From: Lunularia cruciata
Lineage: Eukaryota > Streptophyta > Marchantiopsida > Lunulariales > Lunulariaceae
Assembly: GCA_948567375.1 (NCBI GenBank)
Contig: OX419759.1
Coordinates: 12,926,744 to 12,990,743, forward strand
DNA: 64,000 nt
Direction: 5' to 3'
Below, piece by piece: positions 48,401 through 60,078 of this stretch. The notes under the pieces are model-generated. The model had not been told where the DNA came from. It saw nothing but the letters and a program-made list of their open reading frames with translations, and searched no databases. The stretch's first letter is position 1, and every line of letters begins with the position of its first letter. The position numbers were made by a program, and so were the translations under genes.

Positions 48401-49975
48401 ATTCAAAGAAGATACCCTATCATGGAGAAATCACATCATCCAAATATGATGAAGCATCAGATGAGTCTTTGTCCTCCTCCTTGGATGACTCATCATATGA
48501 TGTGTTGGTGAACTACCTAGAATATTACACAAAGTAGGAGGTTACTAAAGAAAACCCGTATGAAAGCTCTTTGGATGGTAGCAAGATAGAAGAGGGGGGT
48601 ATAACCTAGTGCAACTTGGATTTAGTAAAGTGAGTCACATTGAAGGAGTCATCAATCATGATGATTGTCAATATGTGTTTTGGATGAAGGGAAGGTTCTA
48701 AAGATATTCGAGACCGTGTCACCAAAAGAATTAGTAACTTCTATGCACTTGTTCTAAGAATACCAAGATGTGTTTGCCTGGTCCATCAAACAAATGCCTA
48801 GGATTCTCATACAATTTGGGAAGCATCACATTGATTTGATAGAAGAGGCAATTTTAGTTTGCCAAAGGCAATATCAATTGAACCCAAAGTACTCCCTCTT
48901 GATGAAAGATGAAATAGGTAAATATTTAGGAGCTAGTATTATATTCTTAGTGTTAAGCAATGAATGGGTGTCCTCAATTGTCATAGGTTCTGAAGAAGAA
49001 GACAAGCAAGATTCAAGTATGCCAAGACTTGAAGAAACTCAATGCGGTCACCAAGAAAGAGGATCATTTGGTACTCTTTATAGGTACAATTCTGGACCAA
49101 GTGGTTGGGCATCCTTGTTAAAGTTTTCTTGAAGGGTTATTTGGTTATAACCAAGTATCTATATGCAAAGAAGACAAGGATAAAATGACCTTCACTACGA
49201 AACCTACTTTGATATCCTAGTTTTTTACAATCATAAGATTAGAGAACTACTTAACTATTACTCCTTTGCATGTGTAGCACTCCCCATGCAAGGGAGAGAG
49301 TGCACAAGTGGAACCTTGAATTACTACTATTCATACCAAATTGCACGTTCTTGGATTGATTTTTACAATTGGATCATATTTACAAACGTTCCATCTTCTA
49401 ATCCAAGGGATTTTATGGTAGGTTCCAGCTAGGACACCTATGTTTGTAATCAAATGCTATTTGGATTATTTAATCCACCAACGACATTCCAAAGGATGAT
49501 GAATGCCATTTTCAAAGACTTCCTTTGGAAGTTTGTAAAAGTCTTCATTATTGACTTTTGTGTGTTTTGAAAGAGAGAAATACATGTGGAATATCTTTGC
49601 CAAATGTTTGATAAGTGCCAAGTTGTAAGCTTATCTTTGCAATCCAAGAAGTGTTTCTTTATAATGACAAGGAATCTTTTTAGAACATTGGGTTTCCAAT
49701 ATATGAATTGAGGTGGATGTGGAGAAGGTCAAAGTTATCATAACCGTGGAATCCTCCAAGAATATTTGACAATTAGGAGCCTTCTTGGTGCACAATATGT
49801 ATTATCAACACTTCATAGAAAATTATGTAGTGTTTGTTGCACCCTTGACAAAGCTACCAAAGAAATCCTAGGTCTACAATTGGATACCTATACAAGAAAT
49901 GACATTCCAACTTCTAAAAATAGCACCAATGGAAGCACTGGTGATGAAGGCCCCAAATTAGGGCCTCATGTTTCA
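45420..49975 (+). pseudogene. Tat/Athila-like gypsy gag - zinc knuckle - protease - RT, broken
   Basis: The gag is at about 45700-46350, including WREL-WEKFWIEFGKFLMIQD. A zinc-knuckle-like CYNCGSLDHC lies near 47095. A protease region at 48040-48370 includes IPIDSDLGVNVM, where the active site DGGSGVNVM of this lineage is degraded, and PLLIGQSFLYNAKVVVDLHQ. RT begins at 48770 with VFAWSIKQMPRI and QYQLNPKYSLLMKDEIGK, and later has LFNPPTTFQRMMNAIFKDFL (49460-49530). The order and the phrase before RT fit the Tat/Athila branch. It is cut off in RT by the LTR-B copy at 49976, and no own LTR is seen. Confidence 0.7.
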
Positions 49976-50329
49976 TGTAAAAGACCAAGACCGAGGAGAG
50001 AAATAGGAGAAAAGAAGATCACATTAAGACACTTGAGTATGGGAAAACTCCAAATGCCAAGCATGAGCTTCAACTTTGGTATTTATAGGGAGCATACAAG
50101 GCTCTTGAGAAGCTTCTCAAAAAGCTTCCTTGAGCCACTTTCTTGGAATGCAAGCCAAGTTAACAAAGAGCTTCTCAAGAAGCTTCCTTCTAGAAGTTAT
50201 CTACTTGGCGTGCAAGCTAAGCTAGCTAAGAAGCTTCCTAGATACTTTTAGAATATTCTAGGCTAATTTTGCCCATTCATTACCTCATTAGCCCTAACTA
50301 ACTTCATTGCTAAACTCCATATTGTTATA
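49976..50329 (-). mobile_element. LTR-B, 3' LTR of a minus-strand chromovirus
   Basis: It runs tgtaaaagaccaaga to ccatattgttata. The adjacent internal sequence at 50330-50345 is purine-rich on the minus strand (gtggtaggggaatc), the expected polypurine tract, and a chromodomain frame follows directly. It therefore belongs to the element at 50330-53103. It has two-unit heat-shock-element dimers at 50178-50187, 50187-50196 and 50250-50259. Confidence 0.85.
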
Positions 50330-53103
50330 GATTCCCCTACCACTAATTGGTGATGTCATCATTGCCATTGAAGCTTCAAACTCTTGGATGAACATTTGTG
50401 CATTTTGGAGATGAGAAAGAGGTTCCCATGTGGCATCATGAAGGTGATACCCTTTCCAAAGGACCTTGTACTCCATATGTTGTTGGTGGCCTTGTTGAAT
50501 GTGGCAACACACAAGGATACAATCAACTTTGTATTCCTCATGATCATTGATAGGGATATGAAGAGGAGGAGGTTAGATACAAGAGGAAAAAAGAAGATGG
50601 GTTAGGAACAAAGTGTTTCAACTTGGAAATGTGAAAGATAGGATGGATGTACATATGATAAGGCAAGGCAAGTCAATAAGCAACCAGAGAGATGATTTGG
50701 GTCCTATCCAAAGGGTCCTATTCAACAAGAGGCAAGTTTACAAACTTGAGAATCAAGTGAGAGGAGCAGGTTATGAGAGAAGAACATGACCTTATCACCA
50801 ACTTGAAAGGTGAGATCATGATGATGGTGGTTCTCATATTGTTTTTGACAATTCTGAGCAACAAGGAGATGAGATTTGGCTTGTTGGAGGGATTGGGATA
50901 TGGTGGTCCAGAAGGTGGAAGTATGAGGGACATGAGAGGAAGGAGGATCAAGAAGGGAATCTAGAACAAGTGGATCTTGGCCAAAATTGAGAAAGAAAGA
51001 ATAGAATATGGTGCTTGCATGTTTGGAATTATTGTATGCAAACTCCGCAATTGCACAACATTCATCCCAATTGGTATGGTGGATGTTGACAAAAGCACAA
51101 AGTATATCCTCCAAGGTGTGATTTTCACGTCAAGTTTTTCCATCAGTTTGAGGATAGACAAAGCAATCTTGGTGCCAAGTATCTAGAAGAATGCTTGTCA
51201 AGATTTCCTAGTGAGTCAAGGATCACAATTAGAGATGAGTATATGAGGTATCTCATGATGTTTGAAGATAGTGTTGAAGTAAATTTGTGCCAATGTTAGA
51301 GCATCCATGGTATCAAAGGTTGGTGCCAAATGGATTTGCTTACTAAGCTTATCCACAAACACTACAATCGTTGTGTGACCTTGCTTTAACTTGAGCAAGG
51401 ATATGATGAGATCCAAGCTCATGTGTTCCTATTGAGCAGAATAGAATGGGGAGTGGTTAAAGGAGTCCACTCAGTTTCTAGTTGCTAGCCTTGTTGCATT
51501 GGCATCTCTCACCTGATCAAACATTTTATGACATGTTGGGCCATCACCATTAGCATTGGAGAGTACTCAAGGTCTTATCCACACCCATGTGACCAACAAT
51601 TGGTAAGTCATGGGCTTCTTGGAGGTGCAAAAGTTGGAGATCATCCTTGGTTGGAATATAAATCTGGTTCTCATAGAAAAGAAGGCCTTTCTTGAAGGAG
51701 AATGTGTTGTTCTCCTTATCACATACTGCAAGATGACCTTGTACCATCTGAAAGAAATGATCTTGCTGTAAAGCGGTCTTAAACTTGATTTGGACTTTGG
51801 AGTCAATTGATATCGTTGTAATTGCCATCGTGATGGGAGGAAGAGACTTCAAATCAAGTCATCATGATAGGGGATCAGGATTAACATGGAACTGATTGGG
51901 TTTGTACTCAAGTTTGATGTCAAAAAATTGTAGTTGTTCCTCTCATTGATGATGTCAACTCTTCATGTGTTCCAAAGTGTAATGTCTACAACAAAGGTTT
52001 GTGATTAATTTGCATGATCACTTTCCCCAAGAGACATTGCCTCCATACCTTGGTTGCATATACCATTGCTAGTTGTTCCTGGTCTTGAGTAGAGTAATTC
52101 CTTTCTATTGTATTTAGTTGGTGAGACACAAAGGCAATGGGATGTAATCCATTTGGGGATTCTTGTTGCAACACGGCTCCAATTACAAAGATAAAAGCAT
52201 TGAAATCAACCACACAAGGTAGTTGAGGATCATATGGTTGAAGAATGGGTCTTGAAGACACCATATATTTCAGCTTCTAGAATGCTTCTTTGTGTTTTTT
52301 TGTCCACAAAAAGCTCAAGTTCTTCCCCAAGAGATCAATCAATTGTATGGCCACATGAGCATAGTAGTGGATGAATTGTTGGTAAAAATTGGCAAATCCA
52401 TTAAATGCATATACTTTTGTACTATCCTTCAGAATAGGCCAACTAGTGATGGCTTTGATTTTCCCCTCTTCCATTGTGATCCCCTCCGATGAGATCTTGT
52501 GACCCAAGAAGGTAACTTCCCTTTGCCAAAAGGTACACTTTTGACTTCTTGTAGTAAAACTTCCATTGTTGTAGTTGCCTTAGGAATTCTCACACATGAT
52601 TTTCATGTTCTTCTTTTGTCTTGCTATAGATTAAAATGTCATCCAAGAACACCAATATGTATTGATCTAGTAGTCCCTCCAACACCCGATGCATCTAATC
52701 CATGAAGATTTTTGGAACATTAGTGAGCCCAAAAGGTAGAACTCTCCATTCAAAATACACATACCTTGTGCAAAAGGCAATCTTTTGCACATTTTCCCTA
52801 TCAATGGGGATTTTCCAATGCCGCTATGAAGATCCAACTTGGAGAAGTATTATGCTCCACTCAATTGATCAAGCAAGTCATCAATTTGAGTCAAGAGATA
52901 TGTATTATTCATTGTCTATTTATTGGCCCATGGTAATCAATACAAAAACAACATCTTCTATCCTTCTTTGGAACAAATAGTACTGGTGTTCTCCAAGGAG
53001 ATGTACTATGTTGTATGAAATCCTTCTCCAAAAACTTTGTAAGCATTGTTTGTAACTCTTCCAACTCCTTTGGTGAGTTGGAAGAGTTACTAATAAGAAT
53101 CAC
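50330..53103 (-). pseudogene. Chromovirus pol with chromodomain (RT - RNase H - integrase - chromodomain), minus strand
   Basis: Reading leftward: RT (52909-53103) with LEKDFIQHSTSPWRTPVLFV; the RT thumb with HKISSEGITMEEGKI and NFYQQFI (52277-52507); RNase H with LNTIERNYSTQDQEQLAMVYA (51986-52264). The integrase zinc-binding part is at 51550-51852, the core at 51216-51422, and the distal part with CAIAEFAYNNSKHAST at 50722-51114. The chromodomain follows with EYKVLWKGYHLHDATWEPLS (50294-50512). This is the best preserved pol in the window but still has frameshifts. gag, protease and the 5' LTR are missing; at 53100 it meets an inverted relative head to head. Confidence 0.85.
53052..53090. 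repeat. Perfect 16-bp inverted repeat at a head-to-head element junction
   Basis: gtaactcttccaactc (53052-53067) and its exact reverse complement (53075-53090) flank 7 bases. To the left the chromovirus pol reads leftward; to the right a related pol reads rightward. The palindrome looks like the join left by an inverted rearrangement between two copies. Confidence 0.75.
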
Positions 53104-54713
53104 TAATAAAATGAATGATTATGATTATTTGATATCAAGCTTGAGTAAAAATCAAAAGGTTTCATGTCATTCTTGATTACTATCACACCGACTTGATTTG
53201 AAGATTCTTCTCCAATCTTCTGTAATAATAAAACTCACCATGGTGTTGATAGCCTCAAAGGTACAAATAAAGTTGAAGGTTATGCTATAACAAGATCACT
53301 CCTTTCATCTTGTGCAAAGTTGCTTGCAGTAAATAATGAGTATGACAAATTTTCCTTCAAGTATAATATTTTATTTGCAAGAATCAAACCTACATTCCAA
53401 TTATAAGAGATCTATGACTTATATGATTTCAAGAACATGATTTACCAATCATGGTCATATGGGTGTGGACAAGGCATTAAGACCCTACAACACCAATGGT
53501 GGTGATTGAACATGGCATGAGAGGTTTGAGATTTTGTCCAATCTTGGGAGAGCTACTAACACAACAAGATAGGTAAACAAAAGCCAAGTGTACTACTTCA
53601 ACCTCTACTAATTCCATATGCACAATCAGAACATGTGAGCTTACATCTCATCACATCCTTACCAAAAAGAAACAAAGGCTATACAATAATTGTAGTGTTT
53701 GTTAAGAAGCTAAGCAAGTAGATTCATTTGGCACCTACCATAGATACAATAGATGAACCATGTTGAAGCCACAATTTGCTTCAACATGGTTTTCAAGCAC
53801 CATGGGATGCCAAGGGTTCTCATATGTAATCATGATCTCCAATTTACTAGTAAATTTTGGAAAACATTCTTCAAGTTACTTGGCATTCTTCAAGTCTTCT
53901 ATGTCATTAAGACTTGCCTTGTCTATGGCCTATCATCCTCAAATTGATGGGAAAACCAAATGGACTAATTGCACCTTGGAAGATATGTTTTGTCAACATT
54001 CATCACACCAATTAGGATACTTATCTTGTAGTTGCCAAATTTTGCCTATACTAATTCCAAGTGAGCAAGTACTAGATTCCACCTCTTCTTTCTCAATTAC
54101 GTATAAGTTCCACCACCATCTCATATCCCTCTATATTTCCACCTTCTTGTCCATGTTATCTACGTCTTTACACCAAGTCAAGTCTCATCTTTTTGTTGCC
54201 CAAAATTTGCAAAAGAAATATGTTGATAGACATTGTCATGATCTCACATTTCAAGTAGGTGATATGGTAATAATTTCCTCTAGTAAAATCCCTTTCCCAC
54301 TTTACATCCAATTTTGTAAACTTACTCCCAATTGGATAGGTCTATTTGATACTACTTAAATCATTTATCTCATTGCTTATAAACTTGCACTTCCTAGTCA
54401 TATTTGGATCCATCTTGTCTTCCATGTTTTGAAGTTAAAAACCTTTGTTTCTAACCCATCTTCCTTTCCTACTTGTGTGTCAAACTCCCCCTCCTCCAAT
54501 CCTTATCAATGATACAAAGAATACAAAGTCAACCATATTCTGGCATGGAGAGACATCTAACATGGCTATCAATGACATAATCTGGGAAGGACATCCCCTC
54601 CCTTCATGAAGCCACTTGGGAGCCTCTTTCTCATCTCCAAATGCTCGAACAATCATACAAGAGTGTGAAAATCCATGGCAATAAGGACATCACCAACTAG
54701 TAATGGGAGAAGA
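53104..54713 (+). pseudogene. Chromovirus RNase H end - integrase - chromodomain, plus strand
   Basis: It starts in the RNase H/connection region, collinear with 44060 on. The integrase core has FKHHGMPRVLICNHDLQFTS (53753-53890), then after a frameshift near 53915 AYHPQIDGKTKWTN-like sequence. The long open frame continues to 54359 with HLFVAQNLQKKYVDRHCHDL and TFQVGDMV. A chromodomain tail (SLHEATWEPLSHLQMLEQSY) is readable near 54595-54665 and ends at a polypurine-like aatgggagaaga before LTR-B sequence. It is a 5'-truncated copy. Confidence 0.8.
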
Positions 54714-55030
54714 TGTAATAATATTGAGTTAATAGAATAAGTTAAATATGGAAAAATGGAGATGAGAACTTGTATACATCCACAAAATTCTATGATATTC
54801 TCTGGAAATGACATCCTTTCTCCTTCATAATGCGACCTTGGAACCTCTTTCTCATCTTCAAATGCTCAAACAACCATACAAGAGTGTGAAACTCCATGGC
54901 AACAATGATATCACCAACTAGCAATGGGAGAATATATAATAATATTGAGTTAATAGAATAAGTTAAATATAGAAAATGGAGGTAGAACTCATATACATCC
55001 ACAAATTCTACAAATATTCTATAAACATCC
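54590..55030 (+). repeat. 220-bp tandem duplication across the chromodomain end and LTR start
   Basis: agcctctttctcatctccaaatgctc at 54621 recurs at 54841 as aacctctttctcatcttcaa, giving a period of 220 bp. Each unit contains the chromodomain tail, a polypurine tract and the first part of LTR-B (TGTAATAATATTGAG at 54714; tataataatattgag at 54935). Confidence 0.8.
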
Positions 55031-55190
55031 AAGACGCTTCATGGTAAGAAGCTTCTATGAACTTCCCAAAGATGGAGTAGCTTCCCTATAAATACCAAAG
55101 TCCAAACTCATGCTAGGCATTTGGAGTTTTCCTCTTTTGAGAATTCCAACTAAACTTTTATCCCACTAGTTCTCTCCTTGATCTTTTACA
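54935..55190 (+). mobile_element. LTR-B, 3' LTR, internally deleted
   Basis: After the second polypurine tract it starts tataataatattgag and ends tgatcttttaca. It keeps ctataaatacc near 55090 and ctcatgctaggcatttggag, but lacks most of the heat-shock-element region, which explains its 256-bp length. Confidence 0.75.
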
Positions 55191-55784
55191 CTAATTATGG
55201 TTAGCTTTGAATCATATTACTTGTAGAAAATTTCACAAGTAAAAAATTATATAAGCAACTTGAGTAATTTTTTGCAACCACCACAAATATTGAAGAAGAT
55301 GAGTAGTCTTGTCTATTATAAGAAAGCTAAGATAAGGATATATGTAATTTTTATCCAAATGAAGAGTATGATGATATATCACATACTTGAATTCTCTTGC
55401 ATATAATCTATCTATTCTTAATGGGAAAAAATATATTTGTTATTTTTAATTACTATAAATTGTAAGTCTAAGACAAGTTTACAGAAAGGATATTCTAACA
55501 AATTTTTTTAATGATTTGACTTACTCCTTTGGTTTGATTGTATTGGTATTAGATACAAATATATTGTAGTTTACTTTTCAAGAGAGTTTATTGTGGACCT
55601 TCATAAAAGTTTATAAGTTTTCATTATTTTGAGCCTACATAAAAGCTTTAGGCTTTTATTCCAACTTGATGTCAAGTAATTGGAATTCTCTCCAAGTAGT
55701 TTGTCTCCAACCATTGCTTATGGTCTATGTGTATGATGATAACCTTGTGTACAAGGTAATATCACCAAATCTTAGTAGCATATG
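55191..55784. other. AT-rich stretch without genes
   Basis: No ORF or repeat of note lies between the LTR-B end and the solo LTR-A. Confidence 0.5.
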
Positions 55785-56525
55785 TGTAATACCAAGGGTT
55801 AGCCATATGATCTAGATGTGAAATTTGGTTTGGTAACATCTAGAATGATGTTATACATGATGGTCAAAATAGATCAGATAGAAGTATCACCAAAAGAGTA
55901 CTTCTACTAATAGGGCAGAAACTGAAATAGACTTGAGAACCTTAGAACCAATAGCTAGACATATGATTTAAAGGTGAGAATTGGTTTGGGAACATCTGGA
56001 AGGATGTTACACATGATGGACTAAACAGATCAGAAAGAGGTATCACCAAAAGTGGACTTCTACTAATAGAGTAGGAACCGAAATACGCCTGAAATCTTTG
56101 AAGGCAATTTCGGAGGCCTAAACGAATGAATTAGGCCTCGAAAATGTGCAAATTCCCCCCCCCCCCACCAGAGGGAAGGCTGGCCTTCCCTCCCACCTAG
56201 TTTGTCTCGTCGAGAGCTTTCCAACGGTACCTTACTCATGTGATTCTGAGATCCTACAAGAAGATTCCCTAAAAGATTCCCTCCGGTCAAAGCTCGTTTG
56301 ACCAACCAGATAGGACCTAGACCAGACAAGTCACCCATCCAAGTAAGTAATCCAAGGGTGGAGCTTGCTGACATGTCACCTATCTATGTCCCTAATCCTA
56401 TGGTGGAGCTTCCTTGGAGGAGATCCTCTTTGTCTATATAATAAAGAGAAGGTGTCCCTTGGGGCATTGAATGTTTGAGTGTGCAATTTGTGTTTTCTCT
56501 CTTCTCTTGTCCTTGGAGTATTACA
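55785..56525 (+). mobile_element. Solo LTR-A (741 bp) with 5-bp target-site duplication
   Basis: It starts TGTAATACCAAG and ends GAGTATTACA, and is flanked on both sides by atatg (55780-55784 and 56526-56530). No internal sequence is attached, so it arose by LTR-LTR recombination. A TATA box (TATATAATA) lies at 56435-56443. The U3 has the same partial duplication as the copy at 14954 (cttctactaatag at 55901 and 56057). A run of 12 C lies at 56155-56166. Confidence 0.92.
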
Positions 56526-56530
56526 ATATG

Positions 56531-58026
56531 CCATTGAGAACTAGTCTTGAATACATGCAATATATTCTCTCTCAATCAAATTAGCCTACTCAAGAGAAAG
56601 GTAATTGAATATAAATCATTTGCAAAAAAGATTTATAGCATTGTTTAATTTTTTCTGTAGCATTTATTTAACTATGTTAGCTATTTTAGGATCATATGGT
56701 TATGACATTGAAAAAGTCAACACCAAAATCTTGAGATGATCAAGATCTCTAGTTGTAAAAATGTATTCTTCTCCTTATCAACCTTGTGGAATTTGATGTT
56801 AAATTATTGATAAAATTCTAGAGATTTTCCCCAACTATAATATATTATTATGTATATTTATAATATTTCTTTTGTTAAAGATGAAGCAATCAATCAATCC
56901 TTGAACTATGATATTATGTTAAAAATTTATATTTTTGTTATAGGATCTTAAAAGTAGAATAAGTAGTTCCTAACTATAGTTATAAAGAATCAATTCCATT
57001 CCATTTTCACCAAATAACCTGTAAACTCTATTCAATTAAATAGGCCAAAATGGAGATTGATTTCACATATAGACTGTAAAGGGTACATTTGGTAACTGTA
57101 GGTAAATTAATATTCATGTCGCACTTTTTTAAATAAACATGCCTTATGTATAAGAGATGATTTATAATTAGATTCATATTTATGTGAACCTGAATTTTCA
57201 AAAGAAAAGCTAAAAATTAAAACAATTTAGATTTTTTCTAGAAAAACATTGTAGCAACCATATGTGATGGACTGAAACTTCATAATGATGTACCAAAATA
57301 TTTTTATCAGGTTCTAGTCCTAAAGAGCAAGAGGGGAAAATTTCTATGATATAATATTTAAGTAATTCAATTAGTGCAAGACCTTAATATCTATATATAC
57401 TTTATCAACAAGATGATTCTAGTAAGGTCTTGCAATGAAGTAGTCATTACGTTACTGTTGGCATGGTCAAAGATACTCGAACATAACGACTTTTATTATC
57501 AAAGTTGTCTTAGCAATTATTAGTTTAAATGATAACGCTAGAAATTGTGGTATAAAAGAGAAAAATGAACCGTGCTGCTTAGCAAGTGAACTGCAAAGAA
57601 AATAGCAAGAATACGGTATACTTGAAATGGAGTATGTACCAGTCAAACATACGACCGCACATGATCTCAAGGATGACCTAAAGTAAAGAAAACCTTTTTT
57701 TCTCTAGAACCACTAAAATTGTTTTTTATGAGCAATCCATGACCATAACGGTGGATGGTGATAATACAGTTTTCAACGTGAAGTAGTAACATTATGATCT
57801 CACTCACTAGCTCTCCTCCTACCCAGTGAGGTTTCTTTGATCGATGGATGAGAGGGGGAGAAAATACATTACATCTCTAAGAATAAGTTGATGAACTAAA
57901 ATACATGCCGAGTTGAAAATACTCCCTTTCAAAAATTTGATAATTGTTATAACTTAAAACATAAACGCAGTTTTTGGTCATAAACCAAGAAACTGACAGA
58001 TTTTCTGTCGTTGCAAAGTAAACTAT
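56531..58026. other. AT-rich to mixed intergenic stretch
   Basis: No recognised gene. The 67-aa minus frame at 57467-57670 has hydrophobic runs but no family motif. From about 57400 on the base composition becomes less AT-rich, marking the right border of the retrotransposon island. Sequence at 57720-58020 may contain further short organelle-derived pieces that I could not identify. Confidence 0.4.
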
Positions 58027-58372
58027 GCTCGTAATGATGTATCTCTACCAGGACCTGGACCACTAATCATAACTCCAGCTTGTTTCATCCCTGGATCACT
58101 AAGCCATAAACTTTGTGTTTGTGGATGAAATCCACCAATGAAGTTATAAGCAAGAAAGCCCGGATTTAATTGTCTTAACTCCGACTTGTACTTCAAGTAT
58201 TTTACAAGAAGATTTACAAAATTTTGTCGATAGAGCTGCTATGAGTTCGGATTCTGATGTAATTCTTGCAGATGTATATCATCACCGAGTTAACGAACTT
58301 CAAGCTGCTGATGGAATCCAGTGGCAGACGGGTGAGTAACGCGTAAGAACCTGTCTTTTGGAGGGGGGGCAA
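58027..58372. other. Nuclear plastid-DNA mosaic (rps11, psaB, chlB, rrn16 fragments)
   Basis: Four plastid pieces are joined. On the minus strand, 58093-58027 reads [20 protein letters not shown], the ribosomal protein S11 block. Still on the minus strand, 58146-58098 reads [12 protein letters not shown], which is psaB. On the plus strand, 58152-58312 reads [20 protein letters not shown] and continues to VNELQAAD, which is chlB, subunit B of the light-independent protochlorophyllide reductase. Then 58321-58370 has cagacgggtgagtaacgcgt, the plastid/bacterial 16S rRNA 100-150 region. All are too short to function. A stretch this scrambled is typical of nuclear integrants of plastid DNA joined by end-joining. 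The chlB piece excludes an angiosperm plastid as donor. Confidence 0.85.
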
Positions 58373-59875
58373 AGTATCAGGCATTAAAATACGCTTAAGG
58401 TGCAAGTGATTTTCGTAAAAATGTCAGGTTTTTCAACAATTCTAGGCATTGGTGTACACATTTTTTAACAAGAGAGAACTAGAGTAACTTTTACTTGTAT
58501 TTTCTAAGAGCACAACCTTAACCCTCACATTTAGTTCCAGCGATTTATGGAGTTTCAACTTTCTGTTCTCGACTTATGGGGCTGACTTAGGGTTTAGACT
58601 TGGTCCATGGTTCCGTGTGTGCAGGATTGATAAAAATTGGATATGATACTATGTTTTCTACCCATCTGAAAGGTGTATGTCCTAATGACATAATAGTGAT
58701 ACACAAGCATTCGACCTGACAAGACAAACGCTATGCAATCATTGGACTATTGCCATGAACCCATATAACATTGAAAAAGTATCAAGTTCAAACAGTATGG
58801 TTACAGAGAACATAATTGAATCTTGTAATGATTCATACATATTTTAAGAAATATATATAGTTGTATGCCTGCAAACATAAGAGAAGACCTACTTCTCATA
58901 TTTCACTTAAAATCATAATATCGAATTCTCTGAGAGACATGAGATTCTTGTGTATTTCTAATAATATTCCATCCCAAGGGAGAAACTTAAGTTTTAGTAA
59001 CATCATCTAAGTGAAAAAGTCCGTTGCGATAGAACGAAAATCAGTACAGTTTTTCTCTCAAACTCAATCACAAGTCTCAACCAAGTTCTATACTCGAGGG
59101 ATAAGTTCTCTCAAGGTCAAGACTCGACTGGCTACTTTGCAGCCAGAAGCTGCAGAGAAACGACCAAAGGAAGGATAATACAACAACCATCACTCATGAA
59201 CTGCGAGATGCCAGAGCCACCGTCTTTTTTCCACATGCAAGTAAGCAGCAGCTGCAGGGTGATAATTAAGGTTGGTAGGTACTGTTACTGAAGCTGGATA
59301 ACACTACACCGTCATCATCCCTTCCCTCTTCAAAAGTGATTTCGGGACATGTTTTACAGAGCTATCACCTTTGATCTTGCTTATTCTTGTAGATGACCAC
59401 ATGTATCAGGTGAGATATCTATGAACATTCGTTTCTACTGAAGGTTTTATTTCTTCAAAAGACCTTAATTTGTCTCTGTGCATAAATTTTCTTCAAGATG
59501 AAATAATGGAAAAATAAAATACAAAAAATTTAAAAGTTATTTTAGTGATACAACTGAAATCTAGATATTATATTCCATAAGATAATTAAATTTATTTTTT
59601 TCCTCTACTGAGTAGGAAGGTGAATAGGATTTGAATATGATTCCATAAAATTATAACTCAAGTTGACATTTCTAAAAGTTCTTTACAAGTTTTGAAATAA
59701 TTAAAATCTATCCAGATTATCTAATTTTTAAATAGTGCCATTTTAGTGTTAGAAACTACCACGTCATTTTTTATAATCTGCCTTTCTTTTGTATTCTACT
59801 ATCTGACTTTTTATTGACTTTTTGTTGAATTCCTAAGTTTAGTTTAGAGGGACCCATCTCCGTTGGACATTAGGT
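58373..59875. other. Intergenic stretch
   Basis: No ORF with a recognisable motif. Sequence around 59100-59400 is less AT-rich but carries no exon-like frame that I can support. Confidence 0.4.
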
Positions 59876-60040
59876 CTATGGCCACCTTATCACTAGGTGT
59901 TGCACTCTTAATTCTATTTGAAATTCTCGATATCCATTGGAATTTAAGTATTTGGAATTCATGACAACCTTACCACTATATGTTGCATTTCTAATTTTAG
60001 TTGAAAACACCAATTCCCAATTGTAATTTGGTTTATACAA
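59876..60040. repeat. Old imperfect tandem duplication, about 82 bp
   Basis: gccaccttatcactaggtgttgcac (59880) and acaaccttaccactatatgttgca (about 59963) head two diverged units, both continuing into ctaatt and tttgaaa-like words. It is non-coding. Confidence 0.5.
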
Positions 60041-60078
60041 TTTCCTCCTGTATTTGACCACTAGAAACTGCAACATGT

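Noticed and set aside
49766-50251. 161-aa plus-strand ORF
   Set aside because: It begins in the RT of the Tat-like relic and reads through the reverse strand of an LTR-B copy, so it is a chimera of two elements and not a gene.
53760-54359. 199-aa plus-strand ORF as an independent gene
   Set aside because: The first third is an out-of-frame shadow of the integrase core. Only the part after about 53915 is integrase sequence, so it belongs to the broken pol.
58321-58370. Genuine rRNA gene
   Set aside because: Only about 50 bp of 16S-like sequence is present, directly joined to chlB sequence. It is a plastid-derived fragment.
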